Shown: piece by piece, positions 17,307 through 26,457 of the stretch | Layout: each line of letters opens with the position of its first letter | Position numbering within the stretch: the first letter of the stretch is position 1 | Origin: Myxococcus llanfairpwllgwyngyllgogerychwyrndrobwllllantysiliogogogochensis | GTDB taxonomy: Bacteria; Myxococcota; Myxococcia; Myxococcales; Myxococcaceae | Direction: 5' to 3' | NCBI RefSeq assembly: GCF_006636215.1 | Contig: NZ_VIFM01000018.1 | Coordinates: 18,365-82,364 of the forward strand | DNA length: 64,000 bases | The notes under the pieces: generated by a model | What the model was told of the DNA's origin: nothing | What the model saw: only the letters and a program-made list of their open reading frames with translations | Database searches by the model: none | Program-made: the position numbers and the translations under genes

Positions 17307-18735
17307 CGCTCTGCTCTGGGTCGTGGCGTTGCTGACCGCGGGATGCTCCTCGGTGACGCAGGTTCCCGGGCGTGGCGAAACGCTGAGCTACACACCCCGA
17401 CAGTGGCGACACGCGACTCCACGAGCTGACGCGACGCGCGCGGGACCTGGCACAACCACGGGCGCCGTCGGGGGCGAAAGGCAAAGCGCTGAACGAACGC
17501 ATCAAGCCCTCCTCGACTCCATCAACGAGGCGAAGGGCTCGCTGAAAGGAGTCGAGTCCGCGTTGTCCAAGATGGTGACGCGTCGGCCTGGCTTCGATGG
17601 CCGGAGCATCAACGGCGAGGTGTTCACGCGCTTTCTCCATCATGGCGACAAGCAGGCGACGTGGATTCGCGGCGCGCTCGAGAGTACGACCGGACTGACG
17701 GAAGTGGCCTCGGAGGTGGGGGATCCGGCCATGGAGCTGGGGATTCTTCGCATGACGGGGCCCAAGCTCCAGGCCGCGATGTTCGGGACGCTGCTGCTGG
17801 CAACCTGGGGCGACTTCCTTCAGCTCTCCGACGCCTTGCTCCGAGAGTGTTTCATGTGCGGCATCGAGAAGCAGTTCGTGGACCTCAACCGCGTTCGGGG
17901 CTTGATGGAGACCGCGCTGGCGGACCTCGCCTCCCAGGACCCTGACCGTGTCGAGGCGGCGGCCCTCGGGATGCCCGAACTGATGGGGACATTGACCCGG
18001 GAGTTCAACACGCTTCGTTCGGATGGACTGTCGGCCATAGAGGATGGAGGCAAGGTCCTGGTGGCCATGCAGGTGTTGGAGATGGTCACCCTGATCTCCT
18101 CGCTGAAGATGTCGCTGCCACGGCTGCCCCCGGCCACACCTGCGACGCTCGGCGTGGGCCTCACGATGAGTTCGGGGGGAGTCATGGCGGGCTCGCGAAT
18201 CGTCGTCTCCGCTGAGTGGGTGGAGATGATGCGAAGGCTCGTGCAGGCGGGCGTCATCTCCGTTCCGGCAGTGAGCGCGGCCGTCCGCATCCACGGCGGT
18301 CAGGTCATGATGGCGCAGGCCCACCAAGGCCTACCCAAGGGTGTGCGCGACGCGCTGGGGGACAGTCCCGAGGTGCGCGGCATGCAGGTGACGGGCAGAG
18401 CGGGAGCGGGCATGTCCGAGGCTCCGAAGCACCACGTCATGCCCAAGGAGCATCGCGAGTGGTTCGAGCAGCGCGGCTTCAAGGGTGACCTGGACATCGA
18501 CCAGTTCTGTGTTCGACTGGAACGGGCCCACCACGAGGCGATTCACGGCGGGGGGAACTGGAAGCTGGGGCGCATATGGCCCGACGAATGGAACAGGAGG
18601 ATCATGCGCACCCTGAATGATGCGGAGTTGTCGGCAGGGCAGAAGTTGACGCGCAATGAGGTGCTGAGCATCGTCGCGGAGAACATGAGGCTCTACGACA
18701 TTCCGATGAAGTTCACCAAGGGGCGCAGCCGATGA
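17296..18735 (+). CDS. SitA-like lipoprotein polymorphic toxin (DUF2380-type C-terminus)
   Basis: Protein of 479 residues. The N-terminus has a lipoprotein signal (LLWVVALLTAGCSS, lipobox LTAGC). A helical middle part contains hydrophobic stretches (MLEMVTLISS-like, around 255-300). The C-terminal ~100 residues have PKHHVMPKEHREWF (HH at 379-380), then RAHHEAIHGGGNWKLGR (from 411) and end in YDIPMKFTKGRSR. This histidine pattern fits DUF2380, a myxobacterial family with HNH/AHH-nuclease-like character. In Myxococcus, Sit lipoproteins of this plan are passed between cells by outer-membrane exchange and kill siblings lacking the immunity gene. Assignment to that class is from memory of the family. 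The stop overlaps the next start (ATGA), as expected for toxin and immunity genes. Confidence 0.72.
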   Translation: MRVDALLWVVALLTAGCSSVTQVPGRGETLSYTPRQWRHATPRADATRAGPGTTTGAVGGERQSAERTHQALLDSINEAKGSLKGVESALSKMVTRRPGFDGRSINGEVFTRFLHHGDKQATWIRGALESTTGLTEVASEVGDPAMELGILRMTGPKLQAAMFGTLLLATWGDFLQLSDALLRECFMCGIEKQFVDLNRVRGLMETALADLASQDPDRVEAAALGMPELMGTLTREFNTLRSDGLSAIEDGGKVLVAMQVLEMVTLISSLKMSLPRLPPATPATLGVGLTMSSGGVMAGSRIVVSAEWVEMMRRLVQAGVISVPAVSAAVRIHGGQVMMAQAHQGLPKGVRDALGDSPEVRGMQVTGRAGAGMSEAPKHHVMPKEHREWFEQRGFKGDLDIDQFCVRLERAHHEAIHGGGNWKLGRIWPDEWNRRIMRTLNDAELSAGQKLTRNEVLSIVAENMRLYDIPMKFTKGRSR

Positions 18736-19202
18736 CCGACGGACGTTCATGGCAGGGGGATTGGAAGGCCCGCCTCTATGAACGGGTCCGCGAGCGTGGC
18801 TTCGACTCGCTGACCGCCTTCGCGGATGCACGTCCTGCTGTCCCGCTGTACGCCCTGGCCGAAGAGCTTGGCAAGGATGACGTCGCAGGGGTGCAGGTGT
18901 TGACCGGGTTGCGCACTGAAGCGGAACGACGGAAGCAAGTCACACGACTTGTTCGAGACTTGCTCGCGCGGGAGTTGGCAGCAGGCCTTCCCAACGGGTG
19001 GCCAGCCGAACTTGATGATGTGACCCGCTTCCAGGTCGCCAAGGCGCTTGGCCTCTGGTCGGGCTCCACTCCAGAAGCCTATTCGGAGCGCACTCGACAG
19101 GTGATTGTCGCGCTCCGCGCGAATCCGCCCCCCGCGAGCTGGCGCCCGCTCGGCCCTGACGACGAGCTTCTCCGGGCGCTGCTGCCGGACGACGAAGCCT
19201 GA
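18732..19202 (+). CDS. Putative immunity protein for the upstream toxin
   Basis: Protein of 156 residues, soluble, without signal peptide or membrane segment, Arg/Leu/Ala/Glu-rich and apparently all-helical. No family was recognised. Its role is inferred from position: the start overlaps the toxin stop by four bases, the usual arrangement of polymorphic toxin and cognate immunity protein. A cytoplasmic protein would suit protection against a nuclease acting inside the recipient cell. The gene ends about 50 bases before the convergent MFS gene. Confidence 0.6.
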   Translation: MTDGRSWQGDWKARLYERVRERGFDSLTAFADARPAVPLYALAEELGKDDVAGVQVLTGLRTEAERRKQVTRLVRDLLARELAAGLPNGWPAELDDVTRFQVAKALGLWSGSTPEAYSERTRQVIVALRANPPPASWRPLGPDDELLRALLPDDEA

Positions 19203-19253
19203 GCGGAACCAGCGCGTCCTGCTCCGGATTTTCGACCGCCCTATCAGGTGAAC

Positions 19254-20618
19254 TCAGGGCTCGCTGGCCATCTTGCCGGGGGCGACCACGGCCAGCAGCA
19301 GCGCCACCGTTCCCGCGAGCGCACCCGCGATGGCGAACTGGAGCGCGAAGTGGCCTCGGGCGAGCGCCAGCGCGGCCACCGTCAGTGAGCCTCCCAGCAA
19401 CCGCGTCGCATAGAGACTGCTGGTCACGATGCCCCGGTGGTGCCACGGCGCGCGTGACTGCGGGCCGATGAGCGACGTGCTCGCCGCCGGCCCCAATCCC
19501 ATGCCGAGCACCGCGAGCGAGACGAGCGCCGGGAGCGTGCCCCAGTCATACGCGGCGGTGAGCGCCAGGAGCCCCGCCCCCGTCGCGGCCACCGCGAAGC
19601 CCACGCCCGCGCTCAAGCGCATGCCTCCGCGCACCAGCAGCTTCACGCCAAACGTGGAGCCCACCGACCAGCCCAGCAACATCGGCAGGAGCGTCAGCCC
19701 CGCGACGATGGGCGTCTGGCCGCCCTGCTCCGTCATCCACAGCGGCACCCACGCGGCCATGCTGTAGAGCAACGCCCCGCCCGCGATGCCTCCCGCCACG
19801 CCACTGAGCACGGTGCGGTCCTTCACCAGCTCCATCGGCAAGAGCGGCGCCTCCGACCGACGCTGCTGGAACACCAGCGCCGCGGCCCCCACCACCGCGC
19901 CCAGCAGGCACAGCCAGCGCAGCTCCGCGTGACCCGGCTCCAGCGAGAACAGGAGCATCGCCGCCGACGAACCCGCGAGCACCGGCCCCCAGCGGTCCAG
20001 CTTCACGTCCGTGCGACGCGGCGGGTCTCGATAGGAGAGGTACAGCAGCAGCGCGGCGAACAGGCCCACTGGCACGTTGACCAGGAACACCCAGCGCCAC
20101 GAGGCGTGCATCACCAGCCATCCACCGATGAGCGGCCCCACCGCGTTTCCCGCACCCCAAGCACCGGTGAAGAGCCCCTGAACGGCGGCGCGCTCGCGCA
20201 GCGTGTAGAGGTCCGCGCTGATGGTGAGCGTGGTGGGCTGAAGCGCGCCCGCGCCCAACCCCTGCAACACGCGGAAGGCGATGAGCCCCTCCACCGAATG
20301 GGCGAGCCCGCACAGCGCGGAGCCGACAAGAAACAACCCCATGCCGGCGAAGAAGACGGGCTTGCGTCCCAGCCGGTCCGCCAGCTTCCCGGAGATGAGC
20401 ACGCCCACGGTGGACGCGAAGAGGAACGCGGAGAAGACCCACGAGTAGAGGTGCTGTCCGCCCAGCTCCCGGGTGATGGTGGGCATGGCGCTGGTCACCA
20501 CCGTGCCCTCGAAGGCACTGACCACCAGGGCCAGCAGCACCGCGCCAGTGGCCATCCGCCGCGCCGCTCCAGGCCGTGCGGAAGACACCGGCTCCACCGT
20601 CAAGCCGCTTCCATCCAT
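19254..20618 (-). CDS. MFS drug-efflux transporter (DHA2-like)
   Basis: Membrane transporter of 454 residues with 12-14 predicted segments. The loop between segments 2 and 3 has GKLADRLGRKPVFFAG, the MFS motif A; segment 4 has FRVLQGLGAGALQP, and segment 5 has GAWGAGNAVGPLIGGWLV, close to the antiporter motif C. The opening TVVTSAMPTITRELGG is typical of the EmrB/QacA-like drug/H+ antiporters. The start at 20618 (MDGSGLT) was chosen as the first methionine ahead of the first membrane segment. It is divergent from a LysR regulator with two palindromes in between, so that regulator probably controls it. Confidence 0.9.
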   Translation of the reverse strand: MDGSGLTVEPVSSARPGAARRMATGAVLLALVVSAFEGTVVTSAMPTITRELGGQHLYSWVFSAFLFASTVGVLISGKLADRLGRKPVFFAGMGLFLVGSALCGLAHSVEGLIAFRVLQGLGAGALQPTTLTISADLYTLRERAAVQGLFTGAWGAGNAVGPLIGGWLVMHASWRWVFLVNVPVGLFAALLLYLSYRDPPRRTDVKLDRWGPVLAGSSAAMLLFSLEPGHAELRWLCLLGAVVGAAALVFQQRRSEAPLLPMELVKDRTVLSGVAGGIAGGALLYSMAAWVPLWMTEQGGQTPIVAGLTLLPMLLGWSVGSTFGVKLLVRGGMRLSAGVGFAVAATGAGLLALTAAYDWGTLPALVSLAVLGMGLGPAASTSLIGPQSRAPWHHRGIVTSSLYATRLLGGSLTVAALALARGHFALQFAIAGALAGTVALLLAVVAPGKMASEP

Positions 20619-20644
20619 GGCACACGTGTAACCGGGGGCTCCCC

Positions 20645-20668
20645 ATGCGGAAATCGCAACTTCCGCAT
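20645..20668. promoter_or_regulatory. Operator: ATGCGGAA-N8-TTCCGCAT
   Basis: Perfect inverted repeat with 8-base arms and an 8-base centre in the 70-base gap between the MFS and LysR genes. The same half-site occurs again at 20676. This is the size and symmetry expected of a LysR-type binding site. Confidence 0.75.
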
Positions 20669-20673
20669 AGACT

Positions 20674-20692
20674 TCATGCGGAATCCGCATGA
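20674..20692. promoter_or_regulatory. Palindromic operator over the LysR start codon
   Basis: Perfect 9-1-9 palindrome, TCATGCGGA-A-TCCGCATGA, sharing the ATGCGGA half-site with the upstream operator. Its right arm contains the ATG start codon (20689-20691) of the LysR gene, which suggests autorepression. Confidence 0.75.
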
Positions 20693-21633
20693 CCCACGAA
20701 CAGCTCCAGGCATTCCTCCGCGTGGCCCAGGAAGGCCGCCTCTCCAGGGCCGCCAAACGGTTGGGGCTGTCCCAGTCCGGGCTGTCCCGCCAGCTCCAGT
20801 CGCTGGAGGCGGCGCTGGGCACTCGCCTGCTCGTCCGCACGCCCGGGGGCGCCGTGCTGACGGACGCGGGAGAGCGGTTCCTGCCCCACGCACGGCGCGC
20901 GCTCGATGCCCTGGCGGCGGGTACCTCCGAGCTGGAGCGGCTGTCGAACACCCCTCGCGGGCCGGTGTCGCTCGGCACGCTGCACACCGTGGGAGCGTAC
21001 CTGCTGCCGGACATCATCCCGGCCTTCGCGCAGCGGTTTCCGGACGTGCGTCCCCGGCTCAGCGAGGCCATGGCGTCGACGCTGGAGGAAGGCGTGGCCC
21101 GTGGCGCGCTGGACCTGGCCATCCTGTCGCTGCCCGTGCGACGGGCGGACCTGGTGTCGCAGAAGCTGTGGGAGGAAGTGCTGATGCTGGCGGTGCCGCG
21201 CGGACACCGACTCACGAAGAGCAGCCGGCCGGTGACGCTCGGAGACGTGGTGGAAGAGACGTGGGTGGTCATCCCCAGCATGAGCGGCACGCGCGCGCTG
21301 GAGGCGGAGTGCGAGGCGCGCGGGGTGACACCGAAGGTCGCGATGGAGACGGACAACGCGGAGGCGATGCGGCGCATGGTGGAGCGCGGACTGGGCATCG
21401 CGCTGGTGCCAGAGCTGATGGCCAGGGACCACGCGGCGCGCGGCTTCGACGTGGTGCCGCTGGCGAAGAGCGGCCTGAAGCGACAGGTGGCGCTGGTCCA
21501 CCGGGGCGAGGGCTACCTCACGGCGGCGGCGCGCGAGCTCAAGTCCTTCATCGTGGAGAGCGTGCGCGCGATGCCGGAGCCCTGGGGAGCGGGCAGGCGT
21601 GGAGGAGCGCCCTCGGGGCAGCGGGTGCGGTAG
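20689..21633 (+). CDS. LysR-family transcriptional regulator
   Basis: Regulator of 314 residues. The N-terminal winged helix-turn-helix is clear: LQAFLRVAQEGRLSRAAKRL then LGLSQSGLSRQLQSLEAALG, followed by RLLVRTPGGAVLTDAGE. The effector domain begins near residue 90 (GPVSLGTLHTVGAYLLPD) and shows the normal two-lobe layout. It is divergent from the MFS gene and probably regulates both genes from the palindromes between them, one of which covers its own start codon. The inducer is unknown. No leader or ribosome site separates the operator from the start, which is unusual. Confidence 0.92.
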   Translation: MTHEQLQAFLRVAQEGRLSRAAKRLGLSQSGLSRQLQSLEAALGTRLLVRTPGGAVLTDAGERFLPHARRALDALAAGTSELERLSNTPRGPVSLGTLHTVGAYLLPDIIPAFAQRFPDVRPRLSEAMASTLEEGVARGALDLAILSLPVRRADLVSQKLWEEVLMLAVPRGHRLTKSSRPVTLGDVVEETWVVIPSMSGTRALEAECEARGVTPKVAMETDNAEAMRRMVERGLGIALVPELMARDHAARGFDVVPLAKSGLKRQVALVHRGEGYLTAAARELKSFIVESVRAMPEPWGAGRRGGAPSGQRVR

Positions 21634-21684
21634 CCTGTCGCGCGTGGGCGGATGACGGGAGCCCACGGGTGAGAGGGCTGTCGC

Positions 21685-22473
21685 ATGTCGCTGAAGGTGA
21701 TGACGTTCAACGTGTTGCAGGGAGGCGAGGAGCGGTTCGACGACATCGCCACCTTCCTCTCCCGGGCCTCACCGGACGTGCTGGTGCTCCAGGAGTGCCT
21801 GGGCTGGGAAGACGGCGGGCGCCTGCGTCGGGTGGCCGAGGCACTGGACGTGCCGCAGGACGACGCGCACGTGGTGCTGGGTCAGTCCCGCTCGCGCCCC
21901 AGTGGGCGCAGCTACCACGTCGCGGTGGTGAGCCGCCCTCCCCTGCGCTCGCTGCGCATCCACAATGACCGCCACTTCCTGGGCCACTGCATCGTCGAGT
22001 GCGAGCTGGAGGCCAACGGACCGGTGACGCTGTTCGGCACGCACTTCGACGCGCACCACGAGAGGCTCCGCTACGTGGAGGCGCGCTACCTGCGCTCGCT
22101 CATCGACCCGGCGAAGTTCCGGGACGGGCAGTACCTGCTCGCCGGAGACCTCAACTCGCTGTCGCGCAGGGACCCGTACCCGGTGGACCTGGAGGACAGG
22201 CTGCGTCGCGCGGGGACGGACAAGTACGGACACCCGCCGCGCTTCGACGTCATCGACGACGTGGAGGACTTCGGCTGGGTGGACACGCTGCCGACGCGGG
22301 CCGGGTCCACGAAGTGGGTGACGGCGCGGCGCAACCGGGGTGGCGTCACCATCGACTACCGCACCGACTACGTCTTCGCGTCACCGCGCATGGTGGAGCG
22401 ACTGGTGTCCGCGGAGGTCATCGACGTGGGCGACACGTCCGACCACAACCCGTTGGTGGCCACGTTCCGCTGA
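21685..22473 (+). CDS. Endonuclease/exonuclease/phosphatase family protein
   Basis: Cytoplasmic protein of 262 residues with a complete EEP fold: KVMTFNVLQGGEERF at the start, VLVLQECLGW carrying the metal glutamate, LFGTHFDAHH, LLAGDLNSLSRRDP with Asp and Asn, and the final DTSDHNPLVATF with the catalytic Asp-His pair. These enzymes cleave phosphodiester bonds in nucleic acids, lipids or signalling molecules; the substrate is not evident. No signal peptide is present. It begins 51 bases after the LysR gene in the same direction. Confidence 0.88.
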   Translation: MSLKVMTFNVLQGGEERFDDIATFLSRASPDVLVLQECLGWEDGGRLRRVAEALDVPQDDAHVVLGQSRSRPSGRSYHVAVVSRPPLRSLRIHNDRHFLGHCIVECELEANGPVTLFGTHFDAHHERLRYVEARYLRSLIDPAKFRDGQYLLAGDLNSLSRRDPYPVDLEDRLRRAGTDKYGHPPRFDVIDDVEDFGWVDTLPTRAGSTKWVTARRNRGGVTIDYRTDYVFASPRMVERLVSAEVIDVGDTSDHNPLVATFR

Positions 22474-22530
22474 CACGCGGTCGTCCGCGCAAGATCCTGA
22501 TAGCGCCAGCCCCGGGAGGACTCCGATGGT

Positions 22531-23058
22531 ATGTCCATGCGAACCACCCTCCTCAGCCTGCTGCTCGCCCTGACCGCATGCGCCCATGCGCCGCCTTCCG
22601 TCCCCGTGGAGACGATTCCCGCCCGCCCCGAGGACGTGGCCTCCATCGATGGGGTGATGAAGGCCTTCTACGAAGTGGTGAACCTCGCCCCCGACGCACC
22701 CCGGCAGTGGGCACGCGACAGGACGCTCTACAGCCCATGGATTCACTTCGTGTCGATTGGCCAGAAGGTCTCCATCTGGGACCACCAGGGCTTCGTGGAG
22801 GCCACGGAGCCACTCGTCCGCGCCGGGTTTCGCGAATGGGAAATCAATCGCGTCACGCGCCGGTACGGCAACATCGCGCATGTGGCTTCGACCTACGAGA
22901 CGCGGACGGGCCCCGGAGAAGGCTCGCTCTCGCGGGGCGTCAATTACCTCCAGCTCTACTTCGACGGCGCGCGCTGGTGGGTGACGAGCGTGGTGTGGCA
23001 GTCGGAAGACGCGGCGCATCCCATTCCACCGGAATTGCTTCCCGCCTCGAGTCCTTGA
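22531..23058 (+). CDS. Lipoprotein with NTF2/SnoaL-like domain
   Basis: Protein of 175 residues. The N-terminus LLSLLLALTACAHA is a clear lipoprotein signal (lipobox LTAC). The mature part, from VASIDGVMKAFYEVVN to YLQLYFDGARWWVTSVVWQ, has the helix-then-sheet pattern of the NTF2/SnoaL superfamily, which includes enzymes and many non-enzymatic binding proteins. No active-site residues can be assigned. A start three codons later (ATG 22537) is also possible. It sits alone between the EEP gene and the AraC regulator. Confidence 0.72.
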   Translation: MSMRTTLLSLLLALTACAHAPPSVPVETIPARPEDVASIDGVMKAFYEVVNLAPDAPRQWARDRTLYSPWIHFVSIGQKVSIWDHQGFVEATEPLVRAGFREWEINRVTRRYGNIAHVASTYETRTGPGEGSLSRGVNYLQLYFDGARWWVTSVVWQSEDAAHPIPPELLPASSP

Positions 23059-23080
23059 GCATGACCGCGCGGGCGAGAGA

Positions 23081-23878
23081 ATGAGCTGGGACCTCCCCAG
23101 TCCGATGCGCCCGCTCGTCGAGGGAAACGAACTCTTCGTGGGCGAGTGGACGTGTCCCGGAGCGCGCCAGGCTCGGACGCTGGAGCAGGCGCACTACGTC
23201 GAGCTGGACCTGCTGCGCGCGGGGATGCATGTGCGGACCCTCGGTCGGCAACGGAGCGTGGTGGACCCGACGACCGCCGCGCTGCAGGTTCCGGGTGACG
23301 AGTACTGGATGGCCTCGACCGGGGAGCAGCCACAGCGCAGCACACTGCTGCTCCTGCGTGGCGCGCTGGCGGAGGAGCTGGGCCCGCACGTTCGAGCCCA
23401 GGTCCTCCAGGTCTCCGCGGAGGTGGCACGCCTGCACTTCAAGCTCTTGCGGGACACGGACCCGCTGGCGCGAGAGGAAGTCGCGCTGGCCCTGGTCCAT
23501 CGCTTCGTTCGGGACGCCGTGCCCGAGCGGACGCGAGCAGCCTCCGTCACGCCCGCGTGGCGTCAACTCACGGAGGAGTTGCAACACCAGGTGGCCACGC
23601 GCTTCGCGGAGCGGCTGACGCTGGAGGCGCTCGCTTCAAAGGTCCACGCATCCCCCTTCCACGCCAGTCGCGTCTTTCACGCGGTGACAGGGGAGACGCT
23701 GCATCGACACCTCACCCGCGTGAGGCTGCGCGCCGCGCTGTTCGAGTTGGAGGAGGCATCAGGCCGCCTCACGGACGTCGCGCTCGGAGTGGGCTTCTCC
23801 TCGCACAGTCACTTCACCAGCGCGTTCCGGCAGGAGTTCGGGTGCACGCCCTCGGCGCTTGCACGCGGGCGCGGCTGA
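23081..23878 (+). CDS. AraC-family transcriptional regulator
   Basis: Protein of 265 residues with the DNA-binding domain at the C-terminus: two helix-turn-helix units, LEALASKVHASPFHASRVFH and LTDVALGVGFSSHSHFTSAFRQEFGCTPS (shortened), the second matching the AraC signature closely. The N-terminal ~170 residues carry no recognisable sugar-binding cupin and may sense an unknown ligand. It lies 22 bases after the NTF2-like lipoprotein gene and may be co-transcribed with it. Confidence 0.88.
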   Translation: MSWDLPSPMRPLVEGNELFVGEWTCPGARQARTLEQAHYVELDLLRAGMHVRTLGRQRSVVDPTTAALQVPGDEYWMASTGEQPQRSTLLLLRGALAEELGPHVRAQVLQVSAEVARLHFKLLRDTDPLAREEVALALVHRFVRDAVPERTRAASVTPAWRQLTEELQHQVATRFAERLTLEALASKVHASPFHASRVFHAVTGETLHRHLTRVRLRAALFELEEASGRLTDVALGVGFSSHSHFTSAFRQEFGCTPSALARGRG

Positions 23879-23986
23879 GCGCGCGTCACCTCCGCTACGC
23901 TCCCCCTTTCGATGCCCTACGACAAGACGCGCGGGGATGTTATCCCTCCAGCGTTTCATCGGGACGTGGTGCGAAGGAGGAGCAGC

Positions 23987-24523
23987 GTGGCTCGGACGGA
24001 CAGCTTCGTGGAGTACGTGGTGGAGTTGCTGGAGAAGCTCGGACCGGTCCAGGCTCGGCGGATGTTCGGCGGGTGGGGCCTGTACTTCGGAGGGCGGATG
24101 TTCGGCCTCATTGGAGACGGACAGCTCTTCCTGAAGGTCGACGATGTCACCAGGCCCGACTTCCAGGCCGCCGGCTGCCGCCCCTTCATCTTCGAGGGCG
24201 GCGGGAAGACGGTGGCGCTGGGCTACTGGACGCCGCCCGCCGACGCGAGCGATGACGCCTATGAGCTGCTGCCCTGGGCTCGCCGTGCCGTCGACGCGGC
24301 GGCGAGGGCCGCGCTGAAGAAGGCTCCGAAGAAGAAGCCCGCCGCGGCAGCGAAGAAGGCCCCTGCCGAGAAGAAAGCGCCAAAGAAACAGGCCCCCGCG
24401 AAGAAGACCCCGGCCCCAAGCAAGCCGAAGCCGAAGTCCCTCTCGACGAGGTCGACGCCCCCGAAAAAGCCCGCCGTCGCCAAGAAGACCGCGCGCAAGA
24501 GCCCCCGCCTCAAGCGGTCTTGA
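23987..24523 (+). CDS. TfoX/Sxy N-terminal-domain protein with histone-H1-like tail
   Basis: Protein of 178 residues. Residues ~5-95 form a TfoX N-terminal domain: [27 protein letters not shown] (shortened), [16 protein letters not shown] and [13 protein letters not shown]. From about residue 105 to the end it is almost entirely Lys, Ala and Pro (repeats such as [18 protein letters not shown]), like histone H1/HU-tail sequences that bind DNA. GTG 23987 was chosen because AAGGAGGAGCAGC lies directly upstream; the frame extends back to 23912 without conserved features. The 3' end overlaps the convergent synthetase gene by 14 bases. Confidence 0.83.
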   Translation: MARTDSFVEYVVELLEKLGPVQARRMFGGWGLYFGGRMFGLIGDGQLFLKVDDVTRPDFQAAGCRPFIFEGGGKTVALGYWTPPADASDDAYELLPWARRAVDAAARAALKKAPKKKPAAAAKKAPAEKKAPKKQAPAKKTPAPSKPKPKSLSTRSTPPKKPAVAKKTARKSPRLKRS

Positions 24524-26153
24524 TGGACGAGGCCGACTCCAGGCCCAGCTCGGCCACGGAGACCTCCCGCATCCGGAACTTCTGCACCTTGCCCGTCACC
24601 GTCATCGGGAACGCGTCCACCAGCTTCCAGAAGCGCGGCACCTTGAACGTGGCGATGCGGCCCGTGCAGTGCTTCCTCAGCTCCTCGGGCGTGAGCGTCA
24701 CGCCCGGCTTCGGCTTCACCCAGGCCATCACCTCCTCGCCGTACTTCGCGCTCGGCACACCGATGACCTGCGCCTCGCTCACGCCCGGGTGCGTGTGCAG
24801 GAACTCCTCCACCTCGCGCGGAGAAATGTTCTCCCCGCCCCGGATGATGAGGTCCTTGATGCGCCCGACAATCCGCACGTAGCCATCCACGTCCATCGTC
24901 GCCAGGTCGCCGGTGTGCATCCACCCCGCCGCGTCCACCGCCTTCGCCGTGGCCTCCTCGTTCGCCCAGTACCCCAGCATGACGCTGTAGCCCCGCGTGC
25001 ACAGCTCTCCCGCCGCCCCGCGAGGCACCACCGCCCCCGTCTCCGCGTTGATGACCTTCACCTCCAGGTGCGGATGCACGCGCCCCACCGTGGACACCCG
25101 CTTGTCGAACGGGTCATCCAGCGAGCTCTGCGTGGACACCGGAGACGTCTCCGTCATCCCGTAGCAGATGGTCACCTCGCGCATGTTCATCCGCGATTGC
25201 ACCTGCTTCATCACCTCCACCGGACACGGTGAGCCCGCCATGACGCCGGTGCGCAGCGTCGTCAAATCGAACTCACCGAAGCGCGGGTGGTCCAGCTCCG
25301 CGATGAACATCGTCGGCACGCCGTACAGCGACGTGCAGCGTTCCAGTTGCACCGCCTGGAGCACCGCCAGCGGGTCGAACGCCTCGCCCGGAATCACCAT
25401 CGTCGAGCCATGCGACGTGCAGGCCAGGTTCCCAATCACCATTCCGAAGCAGTGATAGAAGGGCACGGGGATGCACACCCTGTCCTCCGGCCCGTAGCGC
25501 AGCGCCTCGCCGATGAAGTACCCGTTGTTCAGCACGTTGTGGTGCGACAGCGTGGCGCCCTTGGGGAAGCCCGTCGTCCCGGACGTGTACTGGATGTTGA
25601 TGGGGTCGTCGAACTGGAGCGACGCCTCGCGGTCCTCCAGCGTGTGCTCGCTCACGTGCTTCGCGTTGGAGAGCAACAGTTGCCAGTCGTCGTCCAGCAC
25701 CAGCGCCACGCGGAGCTGAGGACAGCGGGGGCGGACCTCCTCCAGCATCGCCCGGTAGTCCGTCTGGCGGAAACCCCGCGCCAACAGCAGCACGCTGGTG
25801 CCCGACTGGTTGAGCGAGTACTCCAGCTCCGCCGTGCGATAGGCCGGGTTGAGGTTCACCAGGATGGCGCCAATGCGCGCCGCCGCGTACTGCGTCACCA
25901 CCCACTCGAAACGATTGGGAGACCAGAGGCCCACGCGGTCCCCCTTCTCCACGCCCATCGCCAGCAGGCCCTTCGCCACCTGCGTGGTGGTTTCCCACAA
26001 CTCGCGGTACGTGGCCCGATACCCCTGCGAGACGACGACCAGCGCCTCGCGGTCCCCATGGCGCTCCACCGTTCTTCGCAGGTTCTGCCCGAGGGTCTCA
26101 CCGAGGAGCGGCGTGGCACTGGTGCCATGGACATACGAGGGAGCCTGGCTCAT
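24510..26153 (-). CDS. AMP-binding acyl-CoA synthetase
   Basis: Adenylate-forming enzyme of 547 residues, normal length for fatty acyl-CoA ligases. The P-loop-like motif [16 protein letters not shown], the later [11 protein letters not shown], the [20 protein letters not shown] hinge region and the C-terminal lysine segment [11 protein letters not shown] are all present, so activation and thioester formation should both work. The sequence resembles the FadD3/ACSF2-type medium-chain and general acyl-CoA synthetases. It would activate carboxylic acids with ATP and CoA for degradation or lipid use; the chain length is not evident. It stands alone on its strand. Confidence 0.92.
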   Translation of the reverse strand: MSQAPSYVHGTSATPLLGETLGQNLRRTVERHGDREALVVVSQGYRATYRELWETTTQVAKGLLAMGVEKGDRVGLWSPNRFEWVVTQYAAARIGAILVNLNPAYRTAELEYSLNQSGTSVLLLARGFRQTDYRAMLEEVRPRCPQLRVALVLDDDWQLLLSNAKHVSEHTLEDREASLQFDDPINIQYTSGTTGFPKGATLSHHNVLNNGYFIGEALRYGPEDRVCIPVPFYHCFGMVIGNLACTSHGSTMVIPGEAFDPLAVLQAVQLERCTSLYGVPTMFIAELDHPRFGEFDLTTLRTGVMAGSPCPVEVMKQVQSRMNMREVTICYGMTETSPVSTQSSLDDPFDKRVSTVGRVHPHLEVKVINAETGAVVPRGAAGELCTRGYSVMLGYWANEEATAKAVDAAGWMHTGDLATMDVDGYVRIVGRIKDLIIRGGENISPREVEEFLHTHPGVSEAQVIGVPSAKYGEEVMAWVKPKPGVTLTPEELRKHCTGRIATFKVPRFWKLVDAFPMTVTGKVQKFRMREVSVAELGLESASSIKTA

Positions 26154-26457
26154 GCACCCATCGTCACGCCGTCAAGAAGGTCGAGCAAGCGCCCCTGGGG
26201 CGAGTCCGCTGTGGAGCGCCCGCCCGACAAGCGGTCCTAAACCCGGGCGACCCGGTGGATGCTGTTCCCTTCAGGCCCCCCGTTGGGTCACCGGAGGCCA
26301 CTCCCCGCGCCCTCGGGCCCCCCCCGGCCGGCGCCAGCCAGGGCAGCCCCTGGGCATCCCCCGCTGTCCACTTGTCCCACACTCACCCGAACTTCCGAGC
26401 CATCCAGGGATTCAGGTGGTGCGGCCCCACCACGCACCGCATTAAATGGAGGGGTTC
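26154..26457. other. Intergenic region upstream of the cysteine genes
   Basis: About 300 bases between the divergent synthetase and serine acetyltransferase genes. Both promoters should lie here. No riboswitch fold or strong inverted repeat was recognised by eye. Confidence 0.5.

Noticed and set aside
17173..18327. 384-codon reverse frame opposite the toxin
   Set aside because: No ribosome site or domain; the forward frame has lipobox and conserved C-terminus.
19203..19253. Terminator between immunity and MFS genes
   Set aside because: No convincing stem could be drawn in the 51-base gap.
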